21,141 nucleotides of DNA from Chara braunii (Eukaryota; Streptophyta; Charophyceae; Charales; Characeae), in contig BFEA01001225.1 in assembly GCA_003427395.1 (NCBI GenBank), positions 10,461 to 31,601 on the forward strand. Reading direction: 5' to 3'. Shown piece after piece: positions 8,222 through 17,060 of the stretch. The translations under genes were made by a program, and so were the position numbers. A model generated the notes under the pieces. The model saw only the letters and a list, made by a program, of their open reading frames with translations, ran no database searches and had not been told where the DNA came from. Each line of letters begins with the position of its first letter. The stretch's first letter is position 1.

Positions 8222-8444
8222 TCTTTCCCTAGACATCATCTCGCAGTGTGACAAAAGCCCGGTCCCGTATGTCCTTTCGCGAACTCTGATGCCCTATCTG
8301 CAGTGGTCGGCTTGTCTTGAAGAGCAAGGAGGGAACAACAACCCGCCATCGCAAGTCGAGTACCTGAACCCGCGAATGATAATTCACATCTCCTTCTTCC
8401 AGCCTCACATGGCCTCCATTAACGCCTCTAACTGTGTTCGGTAG
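8199..8444 (+). CDS. Continuation of the unidentified protein in a third frame (possible last exon)
   Basis: The frame continues through DDLSLDIISQCDKSPVPYVL, LMPYLQWSACLEEQGG and PRMIIHISFFQPHMASINAS to TAG 8442-8444. Composition is protein-like. An ATG at 8172 exists in this frame, but it overlaps the previous one and need not be used. The left edge is approximate: the change from the previous frame happens between about 8195 and 8220. An AATAAA follows four bases after the stop. Function unknown. Confidence 0.4.
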   Translation, partial: RSWSSVDDLSLDIISQCDKSPVPYVLSRTLMPYLQWSACLEEQGGNNNPPSQVEYLNPRMIIHISFFQPHMASINASNCVR

Positions 8445-8447
8445 CTC

Positions 8448-8453
8448 AATAAA
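8448..8453 (+). promoter_or_regulatory. AATAAA polyadenylation-type signal
   Basis: The canonical hexamer lies just after the TAG at 8442. The placement fits a very short 3' UTR for the three-frame protein remnant. A lone hexamer is weak evidence by itself. Confidence 0.35.
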
Positions 8454-9420
8454 CGCGGGTGTGATAGGCCATGTGGGATACCACCGCCGTCTTATTGCCT
8501 TCCCCATTTCCAAACTACAAGAATTGTGGCTCTGGAGATTGCCCTCATGCACGGTGCGTGACTATGTTCTTGATGGATGAGTACACTCTCAATGACAACT
8601 TATCACGATGTGGTTCACCCCGACCGAATCTTCGTCGCTTGATTTTATTAGGTCTGCCATGTCCATCTTCGAGTCAGGGAGGAGTGTCATGAACTCCTTG
8701 CACAATGTNTTAACTTCTCTTAAGATCGTCAATCTGCCTCTGAATGAAGTACCTACAAATTCCTTTCAAAAGTCTTAGACTGAAAGTGCGCTCCATACAA
8801 CTCCTAGTCGTTGTGTGACAGTTATCTTATGTCACCTCCTCTGCAGTCCACAGTCGACCTGCCATGCTGACTGGGATCATAATCCACTGCTGCAGCATGC
8901 CTCTCGTTGTCGTAGCCTAGAGCCAGGGCTATCTGACTCTTTTTCTTGTTCCGCCTATGCTATTTGGCTATTTTGCTTGTTCTGCGTGTGGGACCAGGCC
9001 ATGGCCTGACCCCACAGGCTGCGTGCTCATTCAGTTCAGTCCATTCCTCCCCAGTACCATTGTCAATACTAGGCTTGTCGAGTCCAGTCCAGTTAGTCCG
9101 TTGGGGGTATGCCCCAGGTGCAGTCTGTTTTCGATTTGTTCTCCATATGCACAGTTTGGAGAACGTGTTTGTTGAGTATGCATTGAAGCTGCGTTGTCCC
9201 TTCGAGCTCAATCTTCATCTCCATCCCCTTCGTCTTGATCTTGGCGGACCGCCATCCTGGCCGGTCCTTCACACGGGTATCAGATCGGGACCCTTCCCTG
9301 CTCCTGTCCATCCCTCCCTCTATAGCAACAAATCCCGACAAGTTGCGACAACAAGATTTTTCAGTATTTTTGCGCCTGCGGACGGGGGAAAAGAGGGAAA
9401 GAACTAGCAGTTATGTAACC
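8454..9420. other. No gene seen
   Basis: Mixed composition. Overlapping short open frames on both strands (up to about 150 codons at 8946-9407) show no domain, no consistent frame and no repeats I can see. One N lies at 8709. Confidence 0.5.
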
Positions 9421-9424
9421 GTTT

Positions 9425-9497
9425 GAACGCTGTGAACGACCGTTCGCGTTCAATTCCACGTTTGAACACGAATTTAAATTCACGTTCAAAATTGAAC
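9425..9497. repeat. Dense cluster of GAAC/GTTC inverted repeats
   Basis: Seven GAAC or GTTC words lie in 73 bases. Nested arms: GAACGC (9425) with GCGTTC (9446), and inside them GAACG-AC-CGTTC (9434-9445). Next, TGAAC at 9463 faces GTTCA at 9484 around the perfect palindrome GAATTTAAATTC (9470-9481). Last, GTTCAA-AA-TTGAAC spans 9484-9497. The cluster ends directly before a T-run. Confidence 0.6.
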
Positions 9498-9500
9498 ACC

Positions 9501-9636
<136 letters not shown>

Positions 9637-9740
9637 GCAGGGATTAGTAGTAGAGTTCAAAAAAAGATGATTAGAGGGTAAAGGGGAGAGGAAGAAAATG
9701 GTTCGGAGAGAGTAGATTAGAAAGTAGGGAGTGATACCAA

Positions 9741-9760
9741 GCTCTTGGTTAACCAAGAGC
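9741..9760. repeat. Perfect 20-bp palindrome
   Basis: GCTCTTGGTTAACCAAGAGC equals its own reverse complement, with a GTTAAC centre. A half-copy, GCTCTTGGCC, follows at 9785. It may be a binding site or cruciform. No gene is adjacent. Confidence 0.75.
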
Positions 9761-9817
9761 AAACACGGTTACGAAGATTCACATGCTCTTGGCCATCAAG
9801 GTGTTGGCAGCCTGCTG

Positions 9818-10052
9818 CTGCCGCAAAAAAATGATGATAAGAATAATATAGGGTTGGCTGAGAACTTGATCAGCCACCCTAATTCTACAGTCGTGCAGCC
9901 CCCTAGCCAGGGAGGGTCGTCACTGTTGCCAAACTGCCGCTGCAGTTGTAGGAAAAATAATAATAATCATCATCATCATCATCTGGGTATGCTGAGGTCT
10001 TGATCAGCCTATCAGATCCCATTGTAGTGCAGCCCCCTAGCCAAGGGGGTCT
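9818..10052. repeat. Two diverged copies of a ~134-bp unit
   Basis: Copy A (about 9818-9920) and copy B (about 9942-10052) share, 134 bases apart, CTTGATCAGCC (9865 and 9999), GTGCAGCCCCCTAGCCA (9893 and 10027) and a purine-rich AAT/ATGATG stretch before them. Copy A has GGCTGA/TCAGCC arms (9856-9875). Copy B has CCCCCT/AGGGGG arms around AGCCA. In copy B the AT-rich stretch has become (AAT)n(CAT)n. I do not recognise the family. Confidence 0.6.
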
Positions 10053-10070
10053 TCAAGATCCTTAGCAAGC

Positions 10071-10099
10071 TGCCACGTGGCATTGTAGATGGCCACGTG
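10071..10099. promoter_or_regulatory. Two G-box motifs (CACGTG) 20 bp apart
   Basis: TGCCACGTGGCA (10071-10082) is a perfect 12-bp palindrome carrying the plant G-box GCCACGTGGC. A second CACGTG lies at 10094-10099 within GGCCACGTGC. G-boxes bind bZIP and bHLH factors in plants. The downstream sequence is a G-run and a gap, so no target gene is visible. Confidence 0.35.
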
Positions 10100-10143
10100 C
10101 GCAGGCAGAAACACCCATGACGCGCTGGGGGGGGGGGGGGGGG

Positions 10144-10684
10144 NNNNNNNNNNNNNNNNNNNNNNNNNNNNNNNNNNNNNNNNNNNNNNNNNNNNNNNNN
10201 NNNNNNNNNNNNNNNNNNNNNNNNNNNNNNNNNNNNNNNNNNNNNNNNNNNNNNNNNNNNNNNNNNNNNNNNNNNNNNNNNNNNNNNNNNNNNNNNNNNN
10301 NNNNNNNNNNNNNNNNNNNNNNNNNNNNNNNNNNNNNNNNNNNNNNNNNNNNNNNNNNNNNNNNNNNNNNNNNNNNNNNNNNNNNNNNNNNNNNNNNNNN
10401 NNNNNNNNNNNNNNNNNNNNNNNNNNNNNNNNNNNNNNNNNNNNNNNNNNNNNNNNNNNNNNNNNNNNNNNNNNNNNNNNNNNNNNNNNNNNNNNNNNNN
10501 NNNNNNNNNNNNNNNNNNNNNNNNNNNNNNNNNNNNNNNNNNNNNNNNNNNNNNNNNNNNNNNNNNNNNNNNNNNNNNNNNNNNNNNNNNNNNNNNNNNN
10601 NNNNNNNNNNNNNNNNNNNNNNNNNNNNNNNNNNNNNNNNNNNNNNNNNNNNNNNNNNNNNNNNNNNNNNNNNNNNNNNNNNNN
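10144..10684. other. Scaffold gap (541 Ns), entered through a G-run
   Basis: All bases are N. The left edge is a run of G (about 10128-10143) and the right edge is (GA)n, so the gap probably covers more low-complexity DNA. Open frames crossing it are meaningless. Confidence 0.99.
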
Positions 10685-10709
10685 GAGAGAGAGAGAGAGA
10701 GAGAACCAT

Positions 10710-10748
<39 letters not shown>

Positions 10749-10785
10749 CCTAGTGAGAGAGAGAGAATCTGAGAGATCCATAGCT

Positions 10786-10820
<35 letters not shown>
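10685..10820. repeat. Interrupted (GA)n microsatellite
   Basis: Long GAGAGA runs are broken by ACCATA, ACCCTAGT, AATCT and ATCCATAGCT. The tract changes abruptly to pyrimidine-rich sequence after ACCATATCACC. Confidence 0.9.
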
Positions 10821-10822
<2 letters not shown>

Positions 10823-11250
10823 CATATCACCCTACCTCACTCTCCTCTCTTCGTTTCTCCACGTCTCTCCCCTTCTTCCCACTGCTTTCTCATACCCCTC
10901 CCTCTCCACTATCTTCCACCATATTTTTTTCTCCTCTCCCCCTCACTCACTCTCTTCCACTAATCTTCTCTCCTTCTCTTCACCTTTCTCATCCTTTTCT
11001 CTCCCACTCTCTCAACATCCTCTTCTCCTTTCTTCCCCCTACTACAATCCCATCATCCCTCTNATTTACCATTTCAAATTTTGTTTATTTCTCACCNCTT
11101 TTTCACTTTTCTTACCTCTTTCTCACCTCTCCCCCCCCCAACTTCAAATTTTTCTCTTTTTCTTCTTTTGTCCTTCTTTTTTATTCATATTTTTTCTTTC
11201 TTCCAAAAAATCGAATTATCTTCTCACCTCCTTCTTTTTACATTTTTTTG
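10821..11250. repeat. Pyrimidine-rich (CT/TC/TTC) low-complexity tract
   Basis: About 400 bases are dominated by C and T (CTCTCC, TTCTCC, CCCTC). Purines are rare up to about 11200. The long open frame crossing it is an effect of composition. Ns lie at 11063 and 11097. Confidence 0.8.
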
Positions 11251-12009
11251 ATTAAAAAAAAAAATTATTTCGTAATTATTTTGAAAATCCGAATTTCTCT
11301 TTGGCATTCCAAATCTGGTCAGGACTTAGTAACACACATTTTGACCCTTAGGAGTAACGAAGTGCTTCTGAAATTTACCCGCCTTGATGACATATTTGTT
11401 AGGGTCATTGGCTTTGTTCCGCTACCACTCCTTCGCCCTGAGCTATATGACCTAAATCACCTTCGTGTGTGACTACCCTTAGGAGTTTCGATTCTTAGCT
11501 TGCATTCACCCCCTCTGAGACCATCCCACTCTTAGTGATTCAGCGATACGACATTATCTTGTGACATATTGCTATCTTTTCCTTTGAGTACTGAGAGAGT
11601 TGTCTCTATGACTTTAGAATTGTACCCTGCTAGTAGGCTGCTACATTTCATTTCATGTTGTTAGCTAGGATGTGTATATCAGACATTTGCTTTTATTTTG
11701 ATATTATGTAGCTTAGGCCGCATCACATAGACTCTACATGGAGCTTGCCCCGCATCCTAAATTTCTCAACTTTATTGTCACAAGTGGACCCGCCGCAACC
11801 ACGCTGCACGGCTGCGACCCAGAAGAGGGGATGTTTGGTGGGGTAGCAGTACCCGTGAAGGAGCAGCAGAGGCGGGCAGGCTGCAGATCGGAGGGGGAGA
11901 CGGCTACTCCTCCTCCTGTCTTATTTTTCTCTGTCACGGCCTTGATCTTATACCTTCCTCTATACCAATCCTGCTCCCCGGGCCGACACCTCTTTCTCCT
12001 CGCACCTCG
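11251..12009. other. No gene seen
   Basis: The first 450 bases are AT-rich mixed sequence containing TGACCCTTAGGAGTAACG at 11341 and a partial echo, CCCTTAGGAGTTTCG, at 11476. An open frame starts at about 11738 (MELAPHPKFLNF) but runs into a tandem repeat whose unit is not a multiple of three. I do not call it a gene. Confidence 0.5.
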
Positions 12010-12245
12010 TCGATCCCCACCTCCCTCTATCCCGATCCCACTTGTTGCTCGTCTCGATGTATGCTCCAGTACCACTTCCCTCCGCCTGGGCTTCAATCCT
12101 CCCACCTTCCCCGATCCCCATGTCCTTCTATCCCGATCCCGATCCCATTTGTTGCTCGTTTCGATGTCTGCTCCAGTACAACTTTCCTCTGACCAGGCCT
12201 CGATCCTTCCACCTTCCCCGATCCCGGTGTCCTTCTATCCCGCTC
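12010..12245. repeat. 107-bp tandem repeat, about 2.2 copies
   Basis: TTGTTGCTCGT-YTCGATGT occurs at 12042 and 12149, and CCTTCCCCGATCCC with TGTCCTTCTATCCCG occurs at 12105 and 12212. Because 107 is not a multiple of three, the two copies give similar peptides (LLVSMYAPV and LLVSMSAPV; ILPPSPIP twice) in different frames. This argues that the open frames are by-products. Confidence 0.75.
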
Positions 12246-12268
12246 TCGCTGCCCGCTCTTAGTGGTCC

Positions 12269-12316
12269 TCATCACCATCATCGCCATGATGATCACCATC
12301 ATCATGATCATCATCG
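12269..12316. repeat. Degenerate (CAT/ATG)n microsatellite
   Basis: CATCACCATCATCG alternates with CATGATGATCACC. It is partly self-complementary because CAT and ATG words face each other. Confidence 0.8.
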
Positions 12317-13156
12317 AATTCCTAAGTAGACTCCTTTAGATCCTCCTGGTCGACCGCTTCATTATCATCATCATCTTGCTTCCCCTCCCTTGTCTTATCT
12401 CCACCATCATCCCTCCTCCGACTTTCGTGTTCTGTCAAAGTCATTAGGAGGATGACTACGTTGCTCCCCCAAGCCCGCGACATCCGTATGACGGTCACCA
12501 ATGACTTCCAATCAGTGTCGTACCCCCATTCACTGTTCACAGGGTCTGTGGACGGAAAGCGGTCATGGAGTTCAATTAGTTCACGCGAAACTTCACAGCG
12601 TAGGAGTTCATGGAGTTCATGGAGAGCGGGATCAGGTCTTTTTTTGTTTTTTTTGGCTGGGGGGGGGGGNGTTTTTTTTTAATAGAAGGGTGGAGGACAT
12701 CGGAGGGTAACTTCCTATAAGTTTTTATTTTTATTTTTTTTCATGAATATTTTTATTTTTAATTCAAAACGAAAAAAAATGCAACCAGCCAAAATAAGCA
12801 TTTTTTTCTTTTGTTATTTTGTAGGTTATTTCGATTGTTTTTTATTTTTCCAGTGTCACCACGCTGTCGACGCGAATACCGTTACAAGGGTATCCGCCCT
12901 GTTTTTTTGCAAGTGACAGAATATAAGTCTAAAGTTCAAAGGTGAGTCAGCCGCGCGAGTCGCGGCAGTCCTTTGTTTACGTTTGTTGAAGGTTGACTAG
13001 AACAGAGAGTGCGTGGGCGCACGGTTTTAAGGCACGAGTGATTTCTTGCCCCTGTTGATGATTGTAAAGCCGTCGCGGATGCCGGTTGCCTTGTTTTATT
13101 ATTATTATTATTTATTTTAGGATTAAAGGATATATATTCATTTTTGACTGATACGT
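12317..13156. other. No gene seen; T-rich and mixed DNA with short runs
   Basis: Contains ATCATCATC near 12363, a small echo GGAGTTCATGGAGTTCATGG at about 12605, a G-run with N (12660-12671), AT-rich sequence (12700-12850) and a short (TTA)n at 13097-13113. The open frames have no recognisable product. Confidence 0.45.
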
Positions 13157-13367
13157 TTGACTGAGACAAGTGCGTGTGCATGGATGACGACGTCGACAAC
13201 GACAATGCAACTTTATGCGGTAAGCGGAGTACGCGAGGAACAGAAACGCGGACCAGGATTCCGCGTGTTTGATTGCGGGAGCTTTGGAGGGCGTGGAATG
13301 TCGATGGCGCGGTGCGACCCGCAAAGGCCTAGGCTTGCGCGACGTCAAGGTTTTATTACTGCCCTTA

Positions 13368-13402
<35 letters not shown>

Positions 13403-13735
13403 TTTTTTTGCATTGTCCTCTTCGGGCCGGCGCGACGTCGGTTTTCAACGGGGCCGTCGGCAGGAGCACAAGTCAGGGACCTTGAGATCGCGCCTTATTT
13501 GACGGTTCGGCCGGGTCCCGGCGTGTCTTGGAGGCGGGCAAAACTTTTCTGTTACCGCTCGTCTCGAAACACGGACCGAGGAGTTCAACGTGCATGCGAG
13601 CCGGTGAGTGATTAGCCCACGGGGTGGAAGAAACCGGAGTGGCGGGGACTTTTTGCTGGTGCACCGCCCACCAACCACCACCTGTCGCAAGGGATTTGAG
13701 TGTAAGCATGCCGTTAAAACCCGGAAGATGAGGGA
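13157..13735 (+). pseudogene. Degenerate large-subunit (25S/28S-type) rRNA 5' region
   Basis: Two blocks, in rRNA order, match eukaryotic LSU rRNA. Block 1 (13221-13282): TAAGCGGAG, AGGAACAGAAAC, ACCAGGATTCC and TTGATTGCGGGAGC follow the conserved 5' segment of nuclear LSU, with small inserts such as TACGCG. Block 2 (13558-13730): GTCTCGAAACACGGACCGAG, GTGCATGCGAGC, TGCACCGCCCACC, GATTTGAGTGTAAGCATGCC and ACCCGGAAGATG follow the conserved domain-II segment. The blocks are 337 bases apart, where a normal nuclear LSU has roughly 600. The conserved GTACCGTGAGGGAAAG core is absent and an (ATT)n lies between them. A functional rRNA would keep these positions, so I call a pseudogene. The left edge and the part after 13735 are uncertain. 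Confidence 0.65.
13366..13409. repeat. (ATT)n microsatellite followed by a T-run, inside the rRNA-like region
   Basis: About eleven ATT units end in nine Ts. It sits between the two rRNA-like blocks, at the place where the expected LSU core is missing. Confidence 0.9.
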
Positions 13736-14827
13736 TCTTGGCTGGGCACAGTGGAACAAAGCGGTTCGAGGCGTTGGTGTGAGACCGTCGCGCTGCCGCG
13801 ACCAACTGCGAGCTGCGGGGAACCCCGTAGCAGCCACATCCGGGCTCAAGTCGCCAACGAGGGGGGCATGAGGGAGCTGCAACCACCGGCAGGAGCGGTG
13901 CCTGCTACGGCAGACGGGCGGTACCGGCCAGGTGCCAACTGGTAGGCATCAGGTCGGGCTGTGTCTATGGGCCAAGTCGCCGTGCCTCCCCTCCGGTCCC
14001 CTTCCCCTATGAGGGTTGGCGGTTGTTGCTTAGTGCCGATCAAGGGGCGGAGGCAACGACATATCTATAAGTAACAGGCGACAGGCCTCGGGGCTAGCCG
14101 GATAGTGCTCTGCAACCGCGGACAGAGAGATAGCACAGTGGACTGACGAGCGCTTTGGGAGGTGGAGGTGGAGTTGCGACAGCCGGGTGGTCGGGACTAG
14201 CGGGTGTGAGTCCGACCAGACGGCACCAAGCAGGCAGCGGGCAACGGGTACTAGCGGGAGAGCGACGAGTACTAGCGCAGCAGGTGACGGGCAGTGGGCA
14301 ACGGGCCAGGAGGAAACAGGCTTAGAGCAATGTAGTAAAGTCGAGCCGCCCGGCGGCTCACCGCTACTCTACAACCAGGATTGATCCGCTGCTCGGGCGT
14401 AGAACTGGCGGAGGTATCAGAGGCAGGCAGAAGAAGATAGCGGGGGAGGTAAAAGGAGTAGGAAAAAGGAAATGAACCTGGCGCGAATCCGCGCCGGCTG
14501 CATTCGAAGTTGGAGGTGAAGGGAATGAGCATGGCGGAGTCGAAGAACGTCGGGCCCGCCTGACCCTTGATGAAAACAGGCGGGGAAAGAGTCGAGTTGG
14601 AGGTTTTAGCATAGGGCGAATGCGATGGTGATGTTAGTTTTAGGAGGGAGTTAGTGCTTAGGGAGCTAGGAAGAAAAAGACGTGCGCGGGCTATGGCGGG
14701 GGATGAAGGAAAAGAGAGATGGGAGATAGCGTTCTCGCCCATTTCTTAGCGAAAACGGGCGAAAGAGGAGGCAAGGTGGGGGTTTCTGGGCAGGGCGACT
14801 TCAGTGGTGGTGTCAGTTTCAGCAATA
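13736..14827. other. No gene assigned; GC-rich DNA
   Basis: This may contain further decayed rRNA: AGGGGCGGAGGCAACGAC at 14042 and GCTAGCCGGATAGTGCTC at about 14092 weakly recall later LSU segments, but I cannot support it. 14200-14310 has loose repeats of GCGGGCAACGGGTACTAGCG and related words. Two small hairpins occur: CCCGCCTG (14555) with CAGGCGGG (14577), and TCGCCC (14735) with GGGCGA (14757). Open frames on both strands are unrecognised. Confidence 0.45.
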
Positions 14828-14842
14828 GGTTAGTAGAATGAG
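14828..14842. repeat. 5' target-site duplication of the LINE
   Basis: GGTTAGTAGAATGAG matches GGTTAGATAGAATGAG at 17061-17076 apart from one inserted A. The two copies bracket a 5'-truncated LINE, as expected for target-primed reverse transcription. Confidence 0.75.
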
Positions 14843-14853
14843 GAATCCTGCAT

Positions 14854-16257
14854 CATGCCCACTCAAAACTGGAGTTGTGGAAAAATAAGCATACCTCCTT
14901 ATTTGGGCGGTCTCTTGTAATCAACAATGTGGTCCTAGCTTCCATTTGGTATAAATCTGCTTTATGGGCTTTAGATAAATTGACTCTCAAGACTTTTCAA
15001 CGTCATTTGGCAGCCTTTTTATGGCGTGGGAACCACGAGCAGGAAAACGTCATCAGTAGAGTGACATGGACATCTATAATCCAACCAAAATCTATGGGTG
15101 GGCTTGGGATCATTGACCCTCATACCCAAGCTGTAGCCCTTTCTATTCAATGTATTAAACGCCTTCTTTTTAATCCCAACACTCCATGGAGTCTTCTTGC
15201 CTGTGAGCAGATTAGGAGATTAGCTCCCCCTATCCCAGATGCAACGGACCCACTTATGTGACTAGAAAACCGATCCTGGTCTCTGCCAAGGGGCAGTTCA
15301 GTGGATCCACATGGTCTGGAACTTTCAAAGAGACAAGCAGCTAGGAATGATCTCTGTAGAGATCCTTTTTGGACTACATTGTTGAAAAACTGGAGGAAAC
15401 TGCCCCTGCCAGATAAAATATCTCCAACAAGATGGGAGGAAGTTTGTCAACAATCATTATTTAATAATACATTTATTAGAGATTCTCAAGGATGCGTTCT
15501 CGACTGTATGGATAGCCCATCGCTAGGCTGGGTTAGGAGAGGAATCATACGTATTAAGGATCTTTGGAATCAAGAAACAAAGGATTGGTTTTCTCCCCTA
15601 GACCTTCAAGAACGACTGCGCTACAGTCATCATTGAAGGACTGCATTGGATAATATCATTGAATTGATTCCTTTGGACTGGGTTATAATCTTAAAGAAAG
15701 GTCCCAAGTTTCTTCCGGGTGACCGGGTGGCAATCCGATGTTCTAAGGGGATTGTGGGGAATATAATTGAGATTCGTAATTCAATGGATATTCTAATATC
15801 TATTCTGGATTTACANGAGGATGGTTTTCTTGCTCCTAGGTCTCAAGACGACACCAAGTGGAGTACGGCTGACCAACTTTTTTGAGTTAGAGTTTTAAAC
15901 GTCAATGATAAATGACTCTCCTTTAAACCTGAAATACCAATATCCCATCTACCCTTTGATCCTATAAATTGGACATGGTCTTGCCCAGGTAGACAGGGTC
16001 GCTCCTATTCTAGATCTTTACATACCCTCTCTGTGAAGTCCACTTACAGAATGCTTCGCCCCAGGGTTAATCTTAGAGACNGCATTGAAGATCGCTGGAT
16101 GAAGAATCTGAAAATCAGTAAGGAAAAGCTAAGAGAAGTTAAGTGGTTTCATACCTGTAAATCTAAACCTGCTAAGGTAGCCTCTTTGCAATGGCAAATT
16201 TCTCACCGCTGCCTTCCTACAAATGACTGGATCATTGACAAAACTTCGTTAGAATAG
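14854..16257 (+). pseudogene. LINE ORF2 remnant: reverse-transcriptase thumb/C-terminal region
   Basis: A LINE ORF2 protein nicks target DNA and copies its own RNA at the nick. This piece begins after the catalytic domain: KLELWKNKHTSLFGRSLVIN is the typical segment after the polymerase domain, then FQRHLAAFLWRG and PKSMGGLGIIDPHTQAVAL, all common in plant LINEs. Further on, LHTLSVKSTYRML and AKVASLQWQISHRCLPTNDW lead toward the zf-RVT zinc knuckle. One frame runs throughout, broken by TGA at 15259, 15634, 15883 and 15913 and ended by TAG 16255. There are single Ns at 15816 and 16081. The cysteine residues of the zinc knuckle do not follow. Confidence 0.85.
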
Positions 16258-16316
16258 AAAAAACCCTTCTCCTAGAATTATGGCATCCTGGTCAAGATGA
16301 CGAGTTTACTGATAAT

Positions 16317-16751
16317 TTGTTTACAATTGGTAGGAGAGCAATTATTTGGGCAATATGGGTTAGAAGGTGTACTCATNNAATGNAAGGTGCTAGATTGGAC
16401 GGTCCAGATTTCACTGATTCTATTAAACAACATATTCAGACTGATATAACTATTAAATGGAAAAACTCAAAAGAAAAAATCCAGCATCTTTCTCAACAAA
16501 ATGAAATATGGCAACACATCAAAGAGTTTAATAAAAGCTGGCTTGGGGGGGACCAGGGAGGAAGGTTGGGGAGGGTGCTGTGGGAGGGAGCTCATGAGAA
16601 TTTACATGATTGTTTTCAAAGGAATTATAGACTAATCTTTAATGATTGGAGTCGTGTTGATCCCTCTATTCCCCTAAGACCCTTATCCGACTTCCCTGAT
16701 CCATTTCCCCTACCAGGATCCTGTTTTGTCCCTGCATCATGGTATGGATAA
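16317..16751 (+). pseudogene. LINE ORF2 C-terminal tail after an internal deletion
   Basis: A different frame carries RAIIWAIWVRRCTH, equivalent to the aliphatic/aromatic segment (A-I/L-W-x-I-W) that follows the zinc knuckle in plant LINEs. A charged region (KWKNSKEKIQHLSQQNEIWQ) and a Pro-rich end to TGA 16749 follow. The switch of frame and the missing Cys/His knuckle show that sequence around 16257-16310 was lost. Ns lie at 16378-16379 and 16383. Confidence 0.6.
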
Positions 16752-16986
16752 GCCTGTCAAAGTACTTTGGTTTGTGCTAGGTAATCACAAATTTCTGGCG
16801 CCTTTGGCGGGTGAAGAGGCACAAAAGGTCTGATATAAGTTTCTTAATCAGGTCCTTTCTTCATATCTCTTGTGGGACGCTGCACCCGGTTTGCAACCAA
16901 AAAAGAATATTGTTGTATAGGGACGATGGACCCGTTTTCCAGCAGGTGCAGCTCCCCACCAATAGATGGAGCCTTCGACGCAGGGG

Positions 16987-17026
16987 CCTACTTAACGGGG
17001 TTGCTCTTATCACCTCGTTAAGTAGG
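16987..17026 (+). other. LINE 3' stem-loop
   Basis: CCTACTTAACG (16987-16997) and CGTTAAGTAGG (17016-17026) are exactly complementary over 11 bp around an 18-base loop. A G.T pair and two G-C pairs can extend the stem inward. It lies 17 bases before the A-tail. Several LINE reverse transcriptases recognise a 3' stem-loop in their RNA; that role here is an inference from position. Confidence 0.65.
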
Positions 17027-17043
17027 TTTCCACATGCCAAGTT

Positions 17044-17053
17044 AAAAAAAAAA
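17044..17053 (+). other. A10 tail of the LINE
   Basis: Ten As follow the stem-loop. GAATGAG lies between them and the downstream target-site copy. Confidence 0.6.
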
Positions 17054-17060
17054 GAATGAG

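Larger units (their letters stand above)
14843..17060 (+). mobile_element. 5'-truncated non-LTR retrotransposon (LINE), about 2.2 kb
   Basis: Only the 3' part of a plant-type LINE is present: the end of the reverse transcriptase protein, the downstream C-terminal region, a 3' stem-loop (16987-17026) and an A10 tail (17044-17053). A 15/16-bp target-site duplication flanks it. The insertion broke GC-rich DNA of unknown nature. Five in-frame stops and an internal deletion show it is old. The endonuclease and the reverse-transcriptase active site are absent. Confidence 0.85.

Noticed and set aside
9425-9497. Heat-shock-element array (nGAAn/nTTCn)
   Set aside because: GAA and TTC are frequent, but the spacing does not follow the 5-bp register of heat-shock elements.
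2858-9500. LTR pair of the Ty3/gypsy element
   Set aside because: I found no long direct repeat flanking the pol remnant by eye. The ends remain unplaced and a self-alignment would be needed.
10740-10825. Telomere-like repeats (ACCCTAG, ACCATA) inside (GA)n
   Set aside because: Only single isolated words occur, with no tandem CCCTAAA array.
10062-11472. Open frames of 227-451 codons crossing the gap
   Set aside because: Most of their length is N, and the rest is translated (GA)n and pyrimidine tract.
13157-13886. Several 77-152 codon open frames on both strands
   Set aside because: They lie over the rRNA-like blocks and GC-rich DNA, overlap each other and show no domain.
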